Assembly (NCBI GenBank): GCA_038049695.1
Contig: CP142457.1
Span: forward strand, 57,842,501 to 57,906,500
Direction: 5' to 3'
DNA: 64,000 nt
Origin: Cinnamomum chago
Lineage: Eukaryota > Streptophyta > Magnoliopsida > Laurales > Lauraceae
The position numbers were made by a program, and so were the translations under genes. Below are positions 1-11,380 of this stretch, in pieces. The first letter of the stretch is position 1. Each line of letters starts with the position of its first letter. Below the pieces are notes generated by a model. The model did not search any database, had not been told where the DNA came from, and saw only the letters and a list, made by a program, of their open reading frames with translations.

Positions 1-1514
1 CAAATTTTAACTATTGTATCATCACCAACCTCCAGATGTATAAAATAGTGAACCATTTGACATTAACTTTTGGGATCTAAGGGCTCCAAACACTGTGCTA
101 TGGAGTCAAACTTCAACGCATTATACCTTGTGAATTTCAAAAAACTCATGAAGAATTCTCAACTATTAATTTTAAAATGTCTAATTAAATAGATCATAGT
201 ATTACTAAACACACTTTTTTAATATACATATATATATTATATTATATTATATGTATCTTTTTTCAATGGCACTATTTTGGGGGACTTTGCTGGGACGAGA
301 GAGGGATACTTAACTCAGCTAATGATTCCTGGCCACGTCTTATCTGGCGATTACCACTGCCCTGACTTTTGTGGGCCCCGCTTTGGCGCTAGCAAGAGGT
401 TGGAATGATGGCAGGAGTTTTTTTTTTTTAGGATAGAGTCTCATTCTAGGGTCCACATCCTCTATGTCTATGGCCACAAAGGATTACGAAGGCAGGCCTA
501 TAAATTCGTATATGATCCTGAATTATTGAATTCTGAGTGAGAAACTCAAAGAGTATTTTATTAGACTCTCCAATCTTAACTTATTCGCTTTTTCTTTGGT
601 AAAATCTAATTAATTTACTTAAGAAAGTATAACTAGCAACGAGTAGCCTAACATAGAAAAAATTAAGACACCTAGCATAAATGGATCGTTGCCCCCATTC
701 CATTCCAATCGGACAAGACCGATCAGAACAAGTATTTTATATAAATCTTATAAAGGTAGGTAGGCCTAAGTTTATAAATTAGAGTAATATCGGAATTTTC
801 ATATAATAATTATCTAATCCCGCGATTGCTCTACTCCTAGGTCCTAATACAGAGAGAAAAAGCCGGGCCATTTCCTTGATCGATTGGGATTTTAGCAAGT
901 GGGCCCAGTCAAGGGCCCAATTTCTCGCGAGTCAGAGTTATTGGAAGATCCGGATTCTGTTTCTCAGAAAGTGATGCAGTCCTGGATAAATAGATGTGGA
1001 TCTGGTCTTCACATCTGTCCGCGTTCTCTCTCTTCAAAAGCATCCTTCCTTTCATCTCTACCCTTCTTCTTCAGACCTCTTCTCTCTGGATCCGAAGAAG
1101 AAAAAAAGATGGTCTCATCTCTACCCTTCCTTTTCAGACCTCTTCACTCTAGATCTAGATCTGAAGAAGAAAAATAGATTTAACTTTTGAGGAGAGGGGG
1201 AATGTGTTTATTTGTCCCCTCTCCTCAAAAGTTTCTTCTTTTTTCATTTCTACATTTCTTCTTCCTATTCCCCTAAGAAGCTCCATCTTTTTTTCATTTT
1301 TTGTCTTTCTTCTCACCCTTCCCCTCAAAAGCTCTTATCTTTTCTCACTTGTACCATTCTCCTCCTGTTCCACGGCGGGTTCTGAATTTTTCAAGGTACA
1401 GGACAAGAGTAAAGATTAGGCCTCTTTAGCCATCATATATGATAATATCATTGGTGGGCCCTACCGATATGAAAAATAGGCAATGGGTTGATGATGCCCA
1501 AGTATAACTATTTG

Positions 1515-1545
<31 letters not shown>

Positions 1546-2259
1546 CTCAGACAAGAATTTAAGCATCATATATGAGGAATAAAAAATCATTGGTGGGCCC
1601 CACTAACAGATGAGAAGAACGGGTGAAGGGCTGAAGGCTTGCTGATCTGTTTGTAAAAAAAAAAAAAAAAAGCCCCAAATCATCCTAATGCTAGACCAGA
1701 TTCTCCCTGAATTTCAGTCATCAAATATAAAATATCATTCGTAGGCCCCACTGATGGATGCTCAAATCAGTAATGCAATAAGCACTCTTAGATGATTTGA
1801 TGTGGGTATATTGATGCTCAGGACGATGGAATCCATTGGATGAGCCCTGCCCCCACCAAATGATTGAAAAGCCAAATGATTGAAAAGAAAATAAAAGGTA
1901 GAATCCAGAAGGATAGGGACTTTAGGCCCCCCTGAAAAATGGGCCATGGGCAAGGGCACTTACAGCCCTTGTTCAGGGCGGGGCCTGTCCAGATCTGAGT
2001 TCTTATCCTCTTTCACCACTTATTTCCTTACCGCTAGATCCGGAAGATCAGCTGGTCGTTGAGGACTGCAAAACCGGGGTAGACGCTGGTCGGTGGATGT
2101 GGTTTTTTTTTGCTAACGGAGCTGCTCATCGTCAACAAGCTGGGCTTATTTTGGCTAGCGGAGGATGTGGGCCTTTTTCGGCTAACGGATGGATATTCAG
2201 GTTCTCGAGGAGAACATCTTGTGATCTGGGCCTGTTCCTTAACCTAACAACTTAATAAA
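1..2259. other. Intergenic DNA without a recognised gene
   Basis: No open frame here has codon-like composition or a recognisable domain. Visible structure: a ~63-bp CT-rich tandem duplication around 1,053-1,180, with 'CATCTCTACCC' and 'GAAGAAGAAAAA' blocks in both copies. There are also three degenerate modules (about 1,430-1,540, 1,560-1,670, 1,715-1,760), each with a 'CATCATATATGA'-like start and a 'GGTGGGCCC' core. The first two end in poly-A runs of 26 and about 17. The short open frames at 899-1,419 are low-complexity Ser/Phe/Leu readings of the CT-rich DNA and are not annotated as genes. Confidence 0.6.
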
Positions 2260-2559
2260 GGGCCCGATTGGTACTTTACTAATACAATTAAAGTCAAGTG
2301 AAGCCTCCATTTTTCCAATAAAATGTCACATTAAATATACTTTATTTAAAACTCCCTTCATTTTTATTATACAAAAAGTCAAAAAGTAACTATCTTTATC
2401 CACTAAAATACAAAAGAATTCAACTTTTTTATATAAAAAGTTAAAAAGATTTTATAACAAATAAGTAAAAATAAAATATCATCGTAATCCACTTATATTT
2501 TATTCTTTCTTTAAAATTAACTTGACTTGACTATATTAGTAAAGTTACCAAACTGGCCC
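2260..2559. mobile_element. Small TIR element (MITE), 300 bp
   Basis: The left end reads GGGCCCGATTGGTACTTTAC. The reverse complement of the right end reads GGGCCAGTTTGGTAACTTTA, continuing with CTAATA in both arms, so the two ends form terminal inverted repeats of about 26 bp. The interior is AT-rich and non-coding. AATAAA flanks both sides, but because the flanks are A-rich I cannot tell whether it is a true target duplication, and the superfamily stays open (Tourist/Harbinger-like is plausible from the GGGCC...TTGGTA ends). The next element begins a few bases to the right. Confidence 0.6.
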
Positions 2560-2563
2560 AATA

Positions 2564-3921
2564 AAAAAATTACAACCAGGCTTAAGTTTTTTGCAGAATT
2601 CAAAACTGAACAGAATTAGAATGTGATTTTAAAATAGGTTTTTAAGTTTTTTAAAAGTATTTCAATTGAGGACATCCAGCGATTTTGATGATATTTCGGT
2701 CATTTGTTTCCTATGTTTTTTCCCAAAGCCCCAAAATGCCCTTAGCTCCATCCTTTTCCATTCCCCTTTTCTCTCTCGGCCATTATCGTCGCAGGTAGAG
2801 CCAGTCATACAGCAGCCCACACGTCCAAGGTGCAGGCCTCACTCACCTCCATCACCATCTCTATCTCACCATCCAAGCACAAACTCCATCACAGAACCCA
2901 TCTTCGTTTTCACCTAGCTCACATCTCCGGCGCACAGAAAGCGTCTTTCTCGCAACCCTGTGTCTTCATTATCAATACAAAATCAAATTGGACTCGGGTT
3001 TAAAACTATAATTTAGATCGGGCACCAACATGAAAATCGAATTGTGATCGAATTGGCACAATACCCTACCAAGCTGCCCGTGTTGCGACCCTACAAACAA
3101 CTCACACATTTCTCATATTAAGAGATCTTATCTCAGCCAGGCTACTGTCAGCAAGATCTTAATGACTTGAACAAACCCTTGCTATTCTCGAGCATCATCC
3201 CAATTTATTTTTGGCATAAAGAGGATTTAGTGTGCTTGTAGATTAAAACTCGAAATATAACAAAGAGACTTTCTATTAAAGAAGTGGAAATCAAACACAA
3301 CAGATCAAACAATCAATCACACACATAGTAATAAAAACATGATTACAGGAAAGGAGGATGGCTTCACAAGCCTCTAGCAAGCATCTGTTCGTAGTTCTCG
3401 ATCGACTCAAGCCGTTGGATCTGAAGCTGCTGCCTGAATCACGTTATGAATGCGTCGACACATTCGTTAATGTCGTTGGGATGGGGACCAATATTCTTCA
3501 CCTCCACAGGAGGCCTTTTTTCCCTGAGGTGGGTCCTCTGGTGCCTATGTGCTTCTTCTCCTGACATGGGTTTGGGATTAAGAAGGGACATGGAAGGTTT
3601 CTTTATATTCTTGGATTGATGATGAAGACACAGGGGCCTCTTCGAGACTCTTAAAATCCTTCTTTCTTCTTGGATTGATGATGAAGACACAGGACGATGA
3701 TGGCCGAGAGAGAAGAGGGGGATGAGAAAGGATGGAGCTAATGGCATTTTGGGGGTTTTGAAAAAAAAAGAGGGAATAAACGGCTGAAAAATCATCAAAA
3801 TCGCGGGATATCCTTGATTGAAATGCTTTTAGAAAACTTAAGGTTTATTTTGAAACCACATTCCAATTTTGTCCCGTTTTGAAATTTCCAAAAAACTTAA
3901 GTCCTGTTTTGTAATTTTCCC
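2564..3921. mobile_element. Mutator-like non-autonomous element with ~230-bp TIRs
   Basis: The stretch 2,564-2,795 and the reverse complement of 3,688-3,921 align over their whole length with scattered substitutions. Shared blocks include CTTAAGTTTTTTG, GCGATTTTGATGAT, CCCCAAAATGCC and TTAGCTCCATCCTTT. Such long TIRs enclosing unrelated DNA (about 2,800-3,687) are typical of Mutator-like elements. The interior has no transposase and could be captured host DNA (Pack-MULE style), but I recognise no donor gene. A 68-residue open frame at 3,358-3,564 is not recognisable. A 9-bp target duplication is not clear. A 26-bp direct repeat (TCTTGGATTGATGATGAAGA...) occurs twice near the right arm. Confidence 0.7.
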
Positions 3922-4134
3922 TAACCTAAATTATATTAGGTTTGTTAATTGAACCGAACTTACAATTTTGTGGTCTAGATTTTTACTGAAAGCACAAAGA
4001 GAGGAGTCCTAATATCAGTAAGAGAGGAGAGTAAAGATTCTATAGATTTTCGAGAGCTACTTTCCCTCCTTCGAGAAGGTTAGTCCCTCTTCTTCTCTAG
4101 GTTATTCTCTCATTTTGATTATCTTAATCTTCTG

Positions 4135-4435
4135 CATTGTATTTTGTTGATTATCTTGATCTTTTGCATTGCATTTTGTTGATTATCTTGATTATCTGCT
4201 TTATCTTTCGAAGATTCTAGGTTAGTCTTCTGTATTGGTTATCTTAATTATCTGCTTCGAAGATTCTAGGACAGTCTTCTGTGTTGATTATCTTGATTAA
4301 TTTATGTTTCAAAGATTCTAGATCAGTCTTCTGTGTTGATTATCTTGATTTATGTTTCGAAGATTCTAGGTTAATCTTTTGTGTTGATTATCTTGATTTA
4401 TGTTTCGAAGTGTCTTGATATATGTAAGAGACCTT
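4135..4435. repeat. Minisatellite, ~60-bp degenerate units
   Basis: About five head-to-tail copies of a unit built from TTCGAAGATTCTAGGTTAG, TCTTCTGTGTTGATTATC and TTGATTTATG, with small indels between copies. No coding function is seen. Confidence 0.7.
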
Positions 4436-5392
4436 CAAAGAAATCTTTCATGTTATAATAAATGACCACCCATGCTTTATAATAGTAGCCTTGATTAAGG
4501 TCAAAACCTTAAAGATGTAATTAGTTTCATAAACATTATTTAAATTTTATTGATGTCAATATTTAAACGTTAAAAATTAAAAGCTAATAAAAAAACATAA
4601 AAGTTTATGACAAGTAAGAAATTAATATAAATTTTAACTACATATCAAGTAATTTGGTTTTTCTTTTATTTATGATCTGTATTTTAAGCATGATCAATTT
4701 TATGAGTCTAATTTCAATTGGAGTGACATAATAAAATTTATTAAGTATAAGCCTAAAAAAAGCCCCATTTACAAATTGAGGAAAAATAAAATATAAAGTG
4801 AGATTATTTTGGGCGAAGGAAAAGTTATATAAATGTAGAGAGTATATTATCATAATTTTGAATTGTCAAGTGAAATGAACATGACACGACGTTCTCTCTT
4901 ATCGAGAATGAAGAATCTCTCTTGTAGGTATATTTGATCAACGAGATTATAAATTAAATGAGGCAACTATGTTAATAATATTTAAAAATAAAAAATGACT
5001 ACATTCACCCTTAATTAAATGATTTAACAACTAAAAAAATCTAGGATTAAAGAAAATTGAAATTTAGAAGTTAAGTTTGAAAGTGGAAGAGTTAGAATTG
5101 AAGTTGGTTTAGTAACAACTTTGATATATAATATAATAATGATTGAGAAGAAAATGGTCGCATCATTCACATTTGTAAATAAATTATAAAAAACTTTATT
5201 CATTTGAAGGTAAAAAATATAGTGGTCAATCAAATTGTAATAAATGCATTAAACAAAATATCAAGTTTTAAACTCACTTGAATCATATGCAATGGATTGG
5301 CCTAGGATGAATCTCTAGATCTAATAAAAAAACTACTAAGGTCATTACAGACTTATAAATATAAAATAAAATTAGGTTGATGGAGACATGTT
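4436..5392. other. AT-rich intergenic DNA
   Basis: Strongly AT-rich sequence. The short open frames at 4,638-4,853 and 5,024-5,233 are Phe/Ile/Leu/Asn-rich readings of AT-rich DNA without domain signals. Nothing else is seen. Confidence 0.6.
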
Positions 5393-7570
5393 ATGTGAGG
5401 CCCCACCCTTTGTGGGCCCTCTAATTTATATTTTTAAATGCTAATTAATACTAATTATTGCTAATTACTAGCTAATTATGTTAATTAGGGGTTAATCAGG
5501 GTAATTAGATAGATTTTCCCTAAGTTGTAGTTAGACTAGTTTAGTTGAGTTAGTAGGGTGTTTTGGGTAATTCTAGGGGTTTTAGTAAACTATAAGGGGG
5601 TTATTGCAAAAGGCATCTTCTAGAACTTTCCACCTAAAGACCCTAATGCCCCTAGCCCTAACCCTAATCCTATGCAACCCCAAAGGTTATTCCTGTCATT
5701 AGCCACCCCCAAAAATCTATAAAACTAGCACATTTCCCCAAATCCCAGCAACTATTCATTCCTCTCTCCCTCATTTCCTTTCTTCTTCCTCTCTCATTTC
5801 CTTTCTTAAGCTACTGTTATGCTGGAGGATTTTTCCTAGGAGCTACAGCCACTTCATCTTCTTCATTTAGCTTGGGATTTCTCTCTTCTCTTCTCTTCTC
5901 TTTCTCTACAACCTTCTACTCCATCAAAGGCAAGTGCATATTATACTCTTAACTTAGGTTTATATTCTGTGCATTGATTCATTTGAGTTTTAGTTCAGTT
6001 GTTTCATTATGTTAGAAATTTACCTGGCGCTTAGTTGTGTTGTTGGATGGTTGGACATTGATGGATGGGGGGTTTCACCCCCCATTTGGAAGATCAATGG
6101 GTCTAAATGGGTGTTGGATTGATGGGCATTTTAGTGGATTTGTGTTTTATTTTGTTTGGACGGAGTTTGGAAGTGATTGGAAATGATTCAGAGGAAGAAT
6201 GAATCAAAAAGATGAAATCTGCAGAAACTGGGTTTTCCCAGTTTTCGTGCACGAGGTCGACCTGGGAGTCCACCTGCAGTGTACCCGGTCGGTCAACTTG
6301 CAGAGCTCGGTCGACCGGTAACACTAGAAATTGGAAAAACAGGGCTCCCAGCTAAATTCTGCAGACACTGACTTTTCAGTGTACCCGGTCGATCGGGCCC
6401 TATAGGCCGGTCGACCGGGCACACTGCATTCTGAGAAACTTAGCTCCCAGTTGGAGATGCTCTGCAGACTGATTTCCAGTGTTCCAGACACTGTATTTTG
6501 AGAAAAACTGACCCTCAGTTAATTTTTCCAGTAGAGATTCATTTCAGTTAGCCAGGTCAACCCGGTATACACCGTTTTGCAGGAATTGACTTAAAGTTGG
6601 TTTTTCACCTGAAATTCAGACACTTTACGTTCAGGTCGACCTAGTACCTAGGATTGTGCAGTAGAAAATGTTTAAAGCTGGGACATCAATCTTTTTAGGA
6701 TTTTTGGTGTATGCGGTCAATCACCCAGGCCAGGAGGTTGACCGAACACGCTGGGAACCCTTAGAAACGAAATAAGTCTTCCAGGAGGCCTAACCTAGAT
6801 TTCCCAGTGCACTCGGTTGACCAACCAGGCCAGGAGGTCAACCGAGCACACTACATATCAGGTCAACCTGGGGGTCAACCCCTAGTGTGCCACGTCGACC
6901 CAGCCCGTGCCAGGTCGACCTAGCACACTGGGAAACCCTGATTTTCCAGTTTTCAACATTTAGGAGTTGTGATCAGTTGTGGAGCCCATTGACCATCCAA
7001 ATAGACATTTATCAATGTATTAAGCCCGAGTTAACGGTGTGGCTCAACCTTGACTCGTGGGGACCGCCGATTAGGGTTTTGGTTGTTAATCTAAGATGAT
7101 TTGACCCCTAAGAGTTGTCAATGATGCCCGTAACCTCATAAGCACTAAACACAGTATCATATGGCATCAGTGACTTCGTTTAGAGATCAAATTACCGGAG
7201 ATGGACCTGAACCTGAATGTGGTCCATTACCTAGGATTGGACTGTTATTATTCCCTGTTGATTCTCTTATTGACGTGTCTGTGGCTAGGCGGGCCCTTAT
7301 TGTCTCTTACATACTCTTATTATTCCCCCGGTGATGGTACTGATGCCGCCGGTGATGATGCCAGCAGTCCTAGTGCCTCCCGTCCCGGCGTTATGACATG
7401 GATTTATTCACGCTGAGATAGTATATGCCATGTTTATGAGATGGCTTTATTCACTAAAAGCATACGCTGAGATAGTATGTGGTATGTAGTTTATGACATG
7501 GCTTTCTTCTTAAATATATGCTATGCACCCAATTGCAACTCCATGACCACTCCACCCTTCCATACATATA
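5393..7570 (+). mobile_element. Possible decayed LTR/retroelement fragment
   Basis: The stretch opens with TGTGAGGCCCCACCC, a common style of plant LTR start. It carries a TATA-like TATAAAACTAGC near 5,717, followed by a CT-rich leader (about 5,760-5,925). From 6,240 to 6,920 it is packed with GGTCGACC / GGTCAACC motifs, and it ends with two near-duplicate segments (CGCTGAGATAGTAT at about 7,410 and 7,470). There is no coding domain, no matching second LTR in the window and no confident target duplication. It may be a solo or truncated LTR, or another non-coding repeat. The right boundary is a guess. Confidence 0.3.
6240..6920. repeat. GTCGAC-palindrome-rich degenerate repeat
   Basis: A module combining a GGTCGACC or GGTCAACC core with CACACTG / GTGTACCCGGTCG and 'TCCCAG' motifs recurs about ten times with drift. 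GTCGAC itself occurs repeatedly (about 6,257, 6,310, 6,409, 6,635, 6,894, 6,912). No reading frame is maintained across the copies. Confidence 0.6.
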
Positions 7571-8979
7571 GATCATCCATATATAATAGTGAAGAAAATC
7601 CATACAGCTGCCATGTCTGATGATGCAATGCCGTTATGCTTGATGGAAGCGTCGGAGTCCTTCGCATCAAAACTGTCCGTTCTTATGCCCGATCTTATTT
7701 ATTGGCACAACGATGATAGTAGCATAATATTGGTTTTTAAGGTTTATGAGCTAAGGCCAGATAAAAAAGGAGAGTACAAAAAGAATTGTGGAGGTGGAAA
7801 AAGGCCAGAAAAAAATGAAGAATACAAAAAGAATTCTGTGGAGGTGGAAAGCTTAAATGACCAGGATTCAAAGGGAATTGCATATATTTCACAGATGATT
7901 TTATGGAAGCGTCTTGTTTTAAATCACCACTTGGATGCATAGACTGGGTATTTTCGACATGGAAGATAAGAACCACTTCTCTTAAATAGATTTCATCCTA
8001 CCTTATTTGAACGAGTTATTCATACAGTAATATTCAGGTCAGAAACTGATTTTTTATTCTTGTTTTTCTGCTACTTTCTGCTTCGTATGAGATTAATGAT
8101 ATTTTCAACAAATGTCCGTCTTTGTAGTAGTTACTGTTACTACCATGGTTACTATTATTATGAACAGACATTACTTAGAGGTTACATGCGGAGTTTGGAA
8201 AGTTAAGAATATTGGGCAAAACAATTCTGCATGTCCATTTTCTGTAAAATTTGTGTGGATGAATTTTGAAAAGTTCAATTTTTATAAAGCTTTTCATTCT
8301 AGCAAAAGGAAATTCTTAATCATAACTTGCGAATGAAGGGATCATTCAAACTATATATAAAACTCTCTAAAGTCCCATGCCTGAAAAATTAGCCATTTCA
8401 TTCAAAGTGCTTTAATTCATACATTCACTAAAACCATTTGGCTACCCATTTCAAAATTCACGTCAAAGAAGAATGGTAGATACTGCTGTTTCTCATTTTC
8501 TTAAGGTGCGTTTGGTTGCACTTTCTCAAATTGTTGTTTAAGAAATAGAAATTCACTGTCAAGTTTATTATTCTTAGCCCCTGTATCTGTCTATTGAGTT
8601 GCAATATTTTTATTTTTTTTTAATCCTTTTCAGACTTGGGCATTTTCCCCTTGCATGTTAACAATTTATTATGGATTATTTTAAATGGATAGTGCCAATC
8701 ACATTTTGTCTTGGACGCCTACCTTTATTAATTCTCTTTGTAGAGAAGTTGGAAAGACCAAGCAGGATGGAATGTTGCATAGTTTCATGCATCTAAATCC
8801 AAATCTAACTGGGCCTGCCTCCAAAAGGGTGATTTGTAAAATTTGGCAGGAAAAAGAAGAAGATGATAAATGGTCTCTCCATCAATACTGTGACCAAAGA
8901 TGTAGATAATGCATGCTTTCTGGATCAGCAATGGATGAAACTCAAGTTTTTCTAATAATCGTAATTTTTTAATGGTGAT
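7571..8979 (+). other. Unrecognised segment, possible decayed exons
   Basis: Two short open frames look less low-complexity than their surroundings: 7,589-7,942 (117 codons, contains PDKKGEYKKN and SQMILWKRL) and 8,685-8,909 (74 codons, contains SWTPTFINSLC and LNPNLTGPASKRV). A pyrimidine tract plus AG lies at about 8,622-8,634. I recognise no family, the frames are stop-interrupted between blocks, and no consistent gene model can be joined. They may be remnants of one gene that the retrotransposon at 8,980 later interrupted, or chance. Confidence 0.2.
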
Positions 8980-9525
8980 TGATGGGTCAGGCCCAAATGA
9001 CTCGGTCCGCAGTGACGAGTTAGGCCCAAACAGCTCGGTCCACTATAGCAGGTCAAGACCAACTGACCCAAGTCCATGATAAGCCCAGGTCGTCATCGGC
9101 CGGGTCCGGATCCACTGAAGGACAAAGTCAGCGCGCGTCGTTTTACCTACCTGCTCTTACCAATTCCTGCGGAGAATATCTTATCTGCTCGTTTGTTGAG
9201 GACGGTTCGGAAGACTCCACCAGAATGGAGCGTGCATCATTGGAGATCCCTGGAGAATCTCCCCACCCGTTGGAGAAAGAGTATAAAAGGAGAAGTCCTA
9301 TCAGAGAAGCAATCTCCTCCGATTCTACTTTCACATCATCATTGTAATCTCCTACTTTGTAATCTCCTCCCCAGAGCAGTAAATTCACCAATTAAAGTGG
9401 ACGTAGGTCACACTGACCGAACCACTATAAATCTCCTCTCTCTTTCTCTCTCTCTATTCATTAATTTTCATTAATTATTTATTACTTGACCGGTGGTGCC
9501 CGAAAACCACTTTTTGGCTTCATCA
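8980..9525 (+). repeat. 5' LTR of the TR-GAG element
   Basis: 546 bp, TGATG...CATCA ends. A TATA box, TATAAAA, lies at 9,282-9,288, giving a likely retroelement promoter. A CT-repeat follows at about 9,437-9,457. It matches the 3' LTR without indels. Confidence 0.93.
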
Positions 9526-9528
9526 GTT

Positions 9529-9546
9529 TGGCGCCGTCTGTGGGAA
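9529..9546 (+). promoter_or_regulatory. Primer binding site of the retrotransposon
   Basis: TGGCGCCGTCTGTGGGAA begins 3 bp after the LTR. Its first nine bases match the complement of the 3' end of plant tRNA-Asp (GGCGCCA end), the primer used by several plant Gypsy lineages. The remaining bases match poorly, so the exact primer tRNA is uncertain. Confidence 0.6.
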
Positions 9547-9577
9547 ATGAAAAGAATTTCCTTTTTTCAACAAAGCC

Positions 9578-10937
9578 ATGCCGATCACCAGATCAACAAG
9601 GCGACAAGATGGTAACCCCTCGCGCGAGGGCGAGGGTAATCCTCCACCGACCAACCCTGTACCGAATGCTCCCGCTCCCTCTCCCCAGCAGATGTTGGAG
9701 ACCATGCAGCAGTTGGTAACTCAAAACCAACAAATACTGCAGCTCATGCTGGCGAGTCAAGGAGGAGCACTAGGTGCAGGACCGCAGGAAGCACCACTCT
9801 CGGAGCAACTGGTCGCTCCACGCAGATGGGCACCTCACCCGGGCGCCCGTCAACACGCCCGGGGCCGAGGCGCCAACCGAGGCCGCCTTCACCTGGGCGC
9901 CCAACCCCTGGGCGCCCAGGGTAGAGGACTGCAGCGGGGCGCCCAAGCCCTGGGCGCCCATCCTCATGGCGCCCTGGGCGCCCGTCATCATGGCGCCCAC
10001 GCCCAGGGGACGTCTGCTGGAGCTCCGCCGGTCGTCCCGTACGGAAGACTCTTGGTCGATCCTGAAGGCCGCGCTCACCTCGACGTACCTCCTCCCCCTG
10101 GAGGAGTCGCAGGCGGGTCGAACCATGGTGGACTTCCACCTCCTCCCTCTGCTTCAAATCATGAGGATCCTGATTTCCAGGAGGAGGGAAGTGGAAATTA
10201 CAACCTGGAAGACGAGAGCCAGTTCCAAGGTCAATCCAGATAAGCTCCCAACCTTTGGGACGAGAAGATCAAAGAAATGCAAAATCAGATCGGCAACGTC
10301 TTCAATGCCATGAGGGCACAGGTACCAGAATCCATTGACTATCTGGTACACCGAACGGATACACCGTTCAAACCTTCCGTGGCAAACTATCCTCCCCAGA
10401 AAATTCAAAATGCCAACCATGGAGACCTTTGATGGGACCAAGGACCCGTTGGATCACTTGGAAACATACAAAACCCTAATGCAACTACACAACATCTCTG
10501 ACGAGATCATGTGTAGAGCATTTCCAACCACCCTGAAGGGCTCCGCACGGCAATGGTTCTCCAGTTTGGCCCCAGCCTCAATCTCCACCTTTGCAGAGCT
10601 AAGCAAGTCCTTCGTGTCGCACTTCATTGGAGGACGCCGCCCCCAGAAGCCTGTCACCCACCTGCTCAGCATAAAACAGGACCGAGATGAGAGTCTGAGG
10701 AGTTACCTCACTCGTTTTAACGAGGAGGTCCTCCAAGTCGAGGAGCCCAATGACAAAGTCGCCATGACCGCCTTTCTGGGAGGCCTCCGTTCATCCAGAT
10801 TCCTCTTTTCAGTAATGAAGCGACCACCAAAGAGCATGACAGAACTATTGGCAAAAGCTCAAAAATATATGAACGCTGAGGAAATCAACAGGTCTAGGCG
10901 AGGTGAATCATCTCGTGGGTCGCCCAAAAAAGCGTGA
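9578..10937 (+). pseudogene. Broken gag gene of the retrotransposon
   Basis: Gag forms the virus-like particle and binds element RNA. An open frame starts at 9,578 with a Pro/Gln-rich N-terminus and a long Gly-Ala-Gln/His low-complexity tract encoded by repeated GGGCGCCC (about 9,840-10,010). The frame stops at TAA 10,241-10,243. Coding similarity continues in the same frame to about 10,395, then shifts by one base into the frame that stays open to 10,937. That last part carries the Retrotrans_gag domain: DGTKDPLDHLETYKTLM, then IMCRAFPTTLKG, FIGGRRP and LRSYLTRFNEE, ending near KYMNAEE. No zinc knuckle (CCHC) follows, and the frame runs into the 78-bp repeat array. One in-frame stop plus one frameshift make it a pseudogene, although stop readthrough or a relative's gag acting in trans cannot be excluded. 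Confidence 0.85.
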
Positions 10938-11380
10938 CCTGCCTCTGCACTGTTTTTAAACAGGCAGCCTATCTCCAGCTTAGCGGCTCTCTCGCGGGTC
11001 GTCAAAGAAGCTTGGCCTACCTCTGCACTGTTCTCAAACAGGCAGCTTATCTCCAGCTTAGCGGCTCTCTCGCGGGTCGTCAAAGAAGCTTGGCCTACCT
11101 CTGCACTGTTCTCAAACAGGCAGCCTATCTCCAGCTTAGCGGCTCTCTCGCGAGTCGTCAAAAAGCTTGGCCTACCTCTGCACTGTTCTCAAACAGGCAG
11201 CCTATCTCCAGCTTAGCGGCTCTCTCGCGGGTCGTCAAAAAGCTTGGCCTACCTCTGTATTGTTCTCAAACAGGCAGCCTATCTCCAGCTTAGTGGCTCT
11301 CTCGTGAGTCGTCAAAAAGCTTGGCCTACCTTGCACTGTTCTCAAACAGGCAGCCTATCTCCAGCTTAGCGGCTCTTTCA
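10917..11380 (+). repeat. Six-copy 77-79-bp tandem array inside the retrotransposon
   Basis: Units start near 10,917, 10,996, 11,074, 11,152, 11,229 and 11,306, each beginning with G(G/A)GTCGYC and containing CTCAAACAGGCAGC and CTCCAGCTTAGCGGCTCT. Units 2 and 3 are exactly 78 bp (26 codons), while later units are 77 bp or shorter, so a single reading frame is not kept. The first unit overlaps the end of the gag frame, which suggests the array grew from the gag 3' end or its junction. Confidence 0.9.

Noticed and set aside
5393-8655. Complete 3.3-kb LTR element ending at the 'TGTTA' near 8,656
   Set aside because: The matching 5-mer flanks (TGTTA) could be chance; no internal retroelement domains, PBS or second LTR were seen.
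9076-9474. 132-codon open frame, with an almost identical one at 11,822-12,220
   Set aside because: Both lie entirely within the two LTRs and are duplicated only because the LTRs are; there is no domain.
9744-10157. Minus-strand frames of 118-137 codons opposite gag
   Set aside because: They arise from the GC-rich GGGCGCCC palindromes and mirror the gag low-complexity tract on the other strand.
10934-11293. Protein of repeated 26-residue units
   Set aside because: It is a translation of the 78-bp DNA repeat; the frame breaks when unit length drops to 77 bp and the frame differs from the gag frame.
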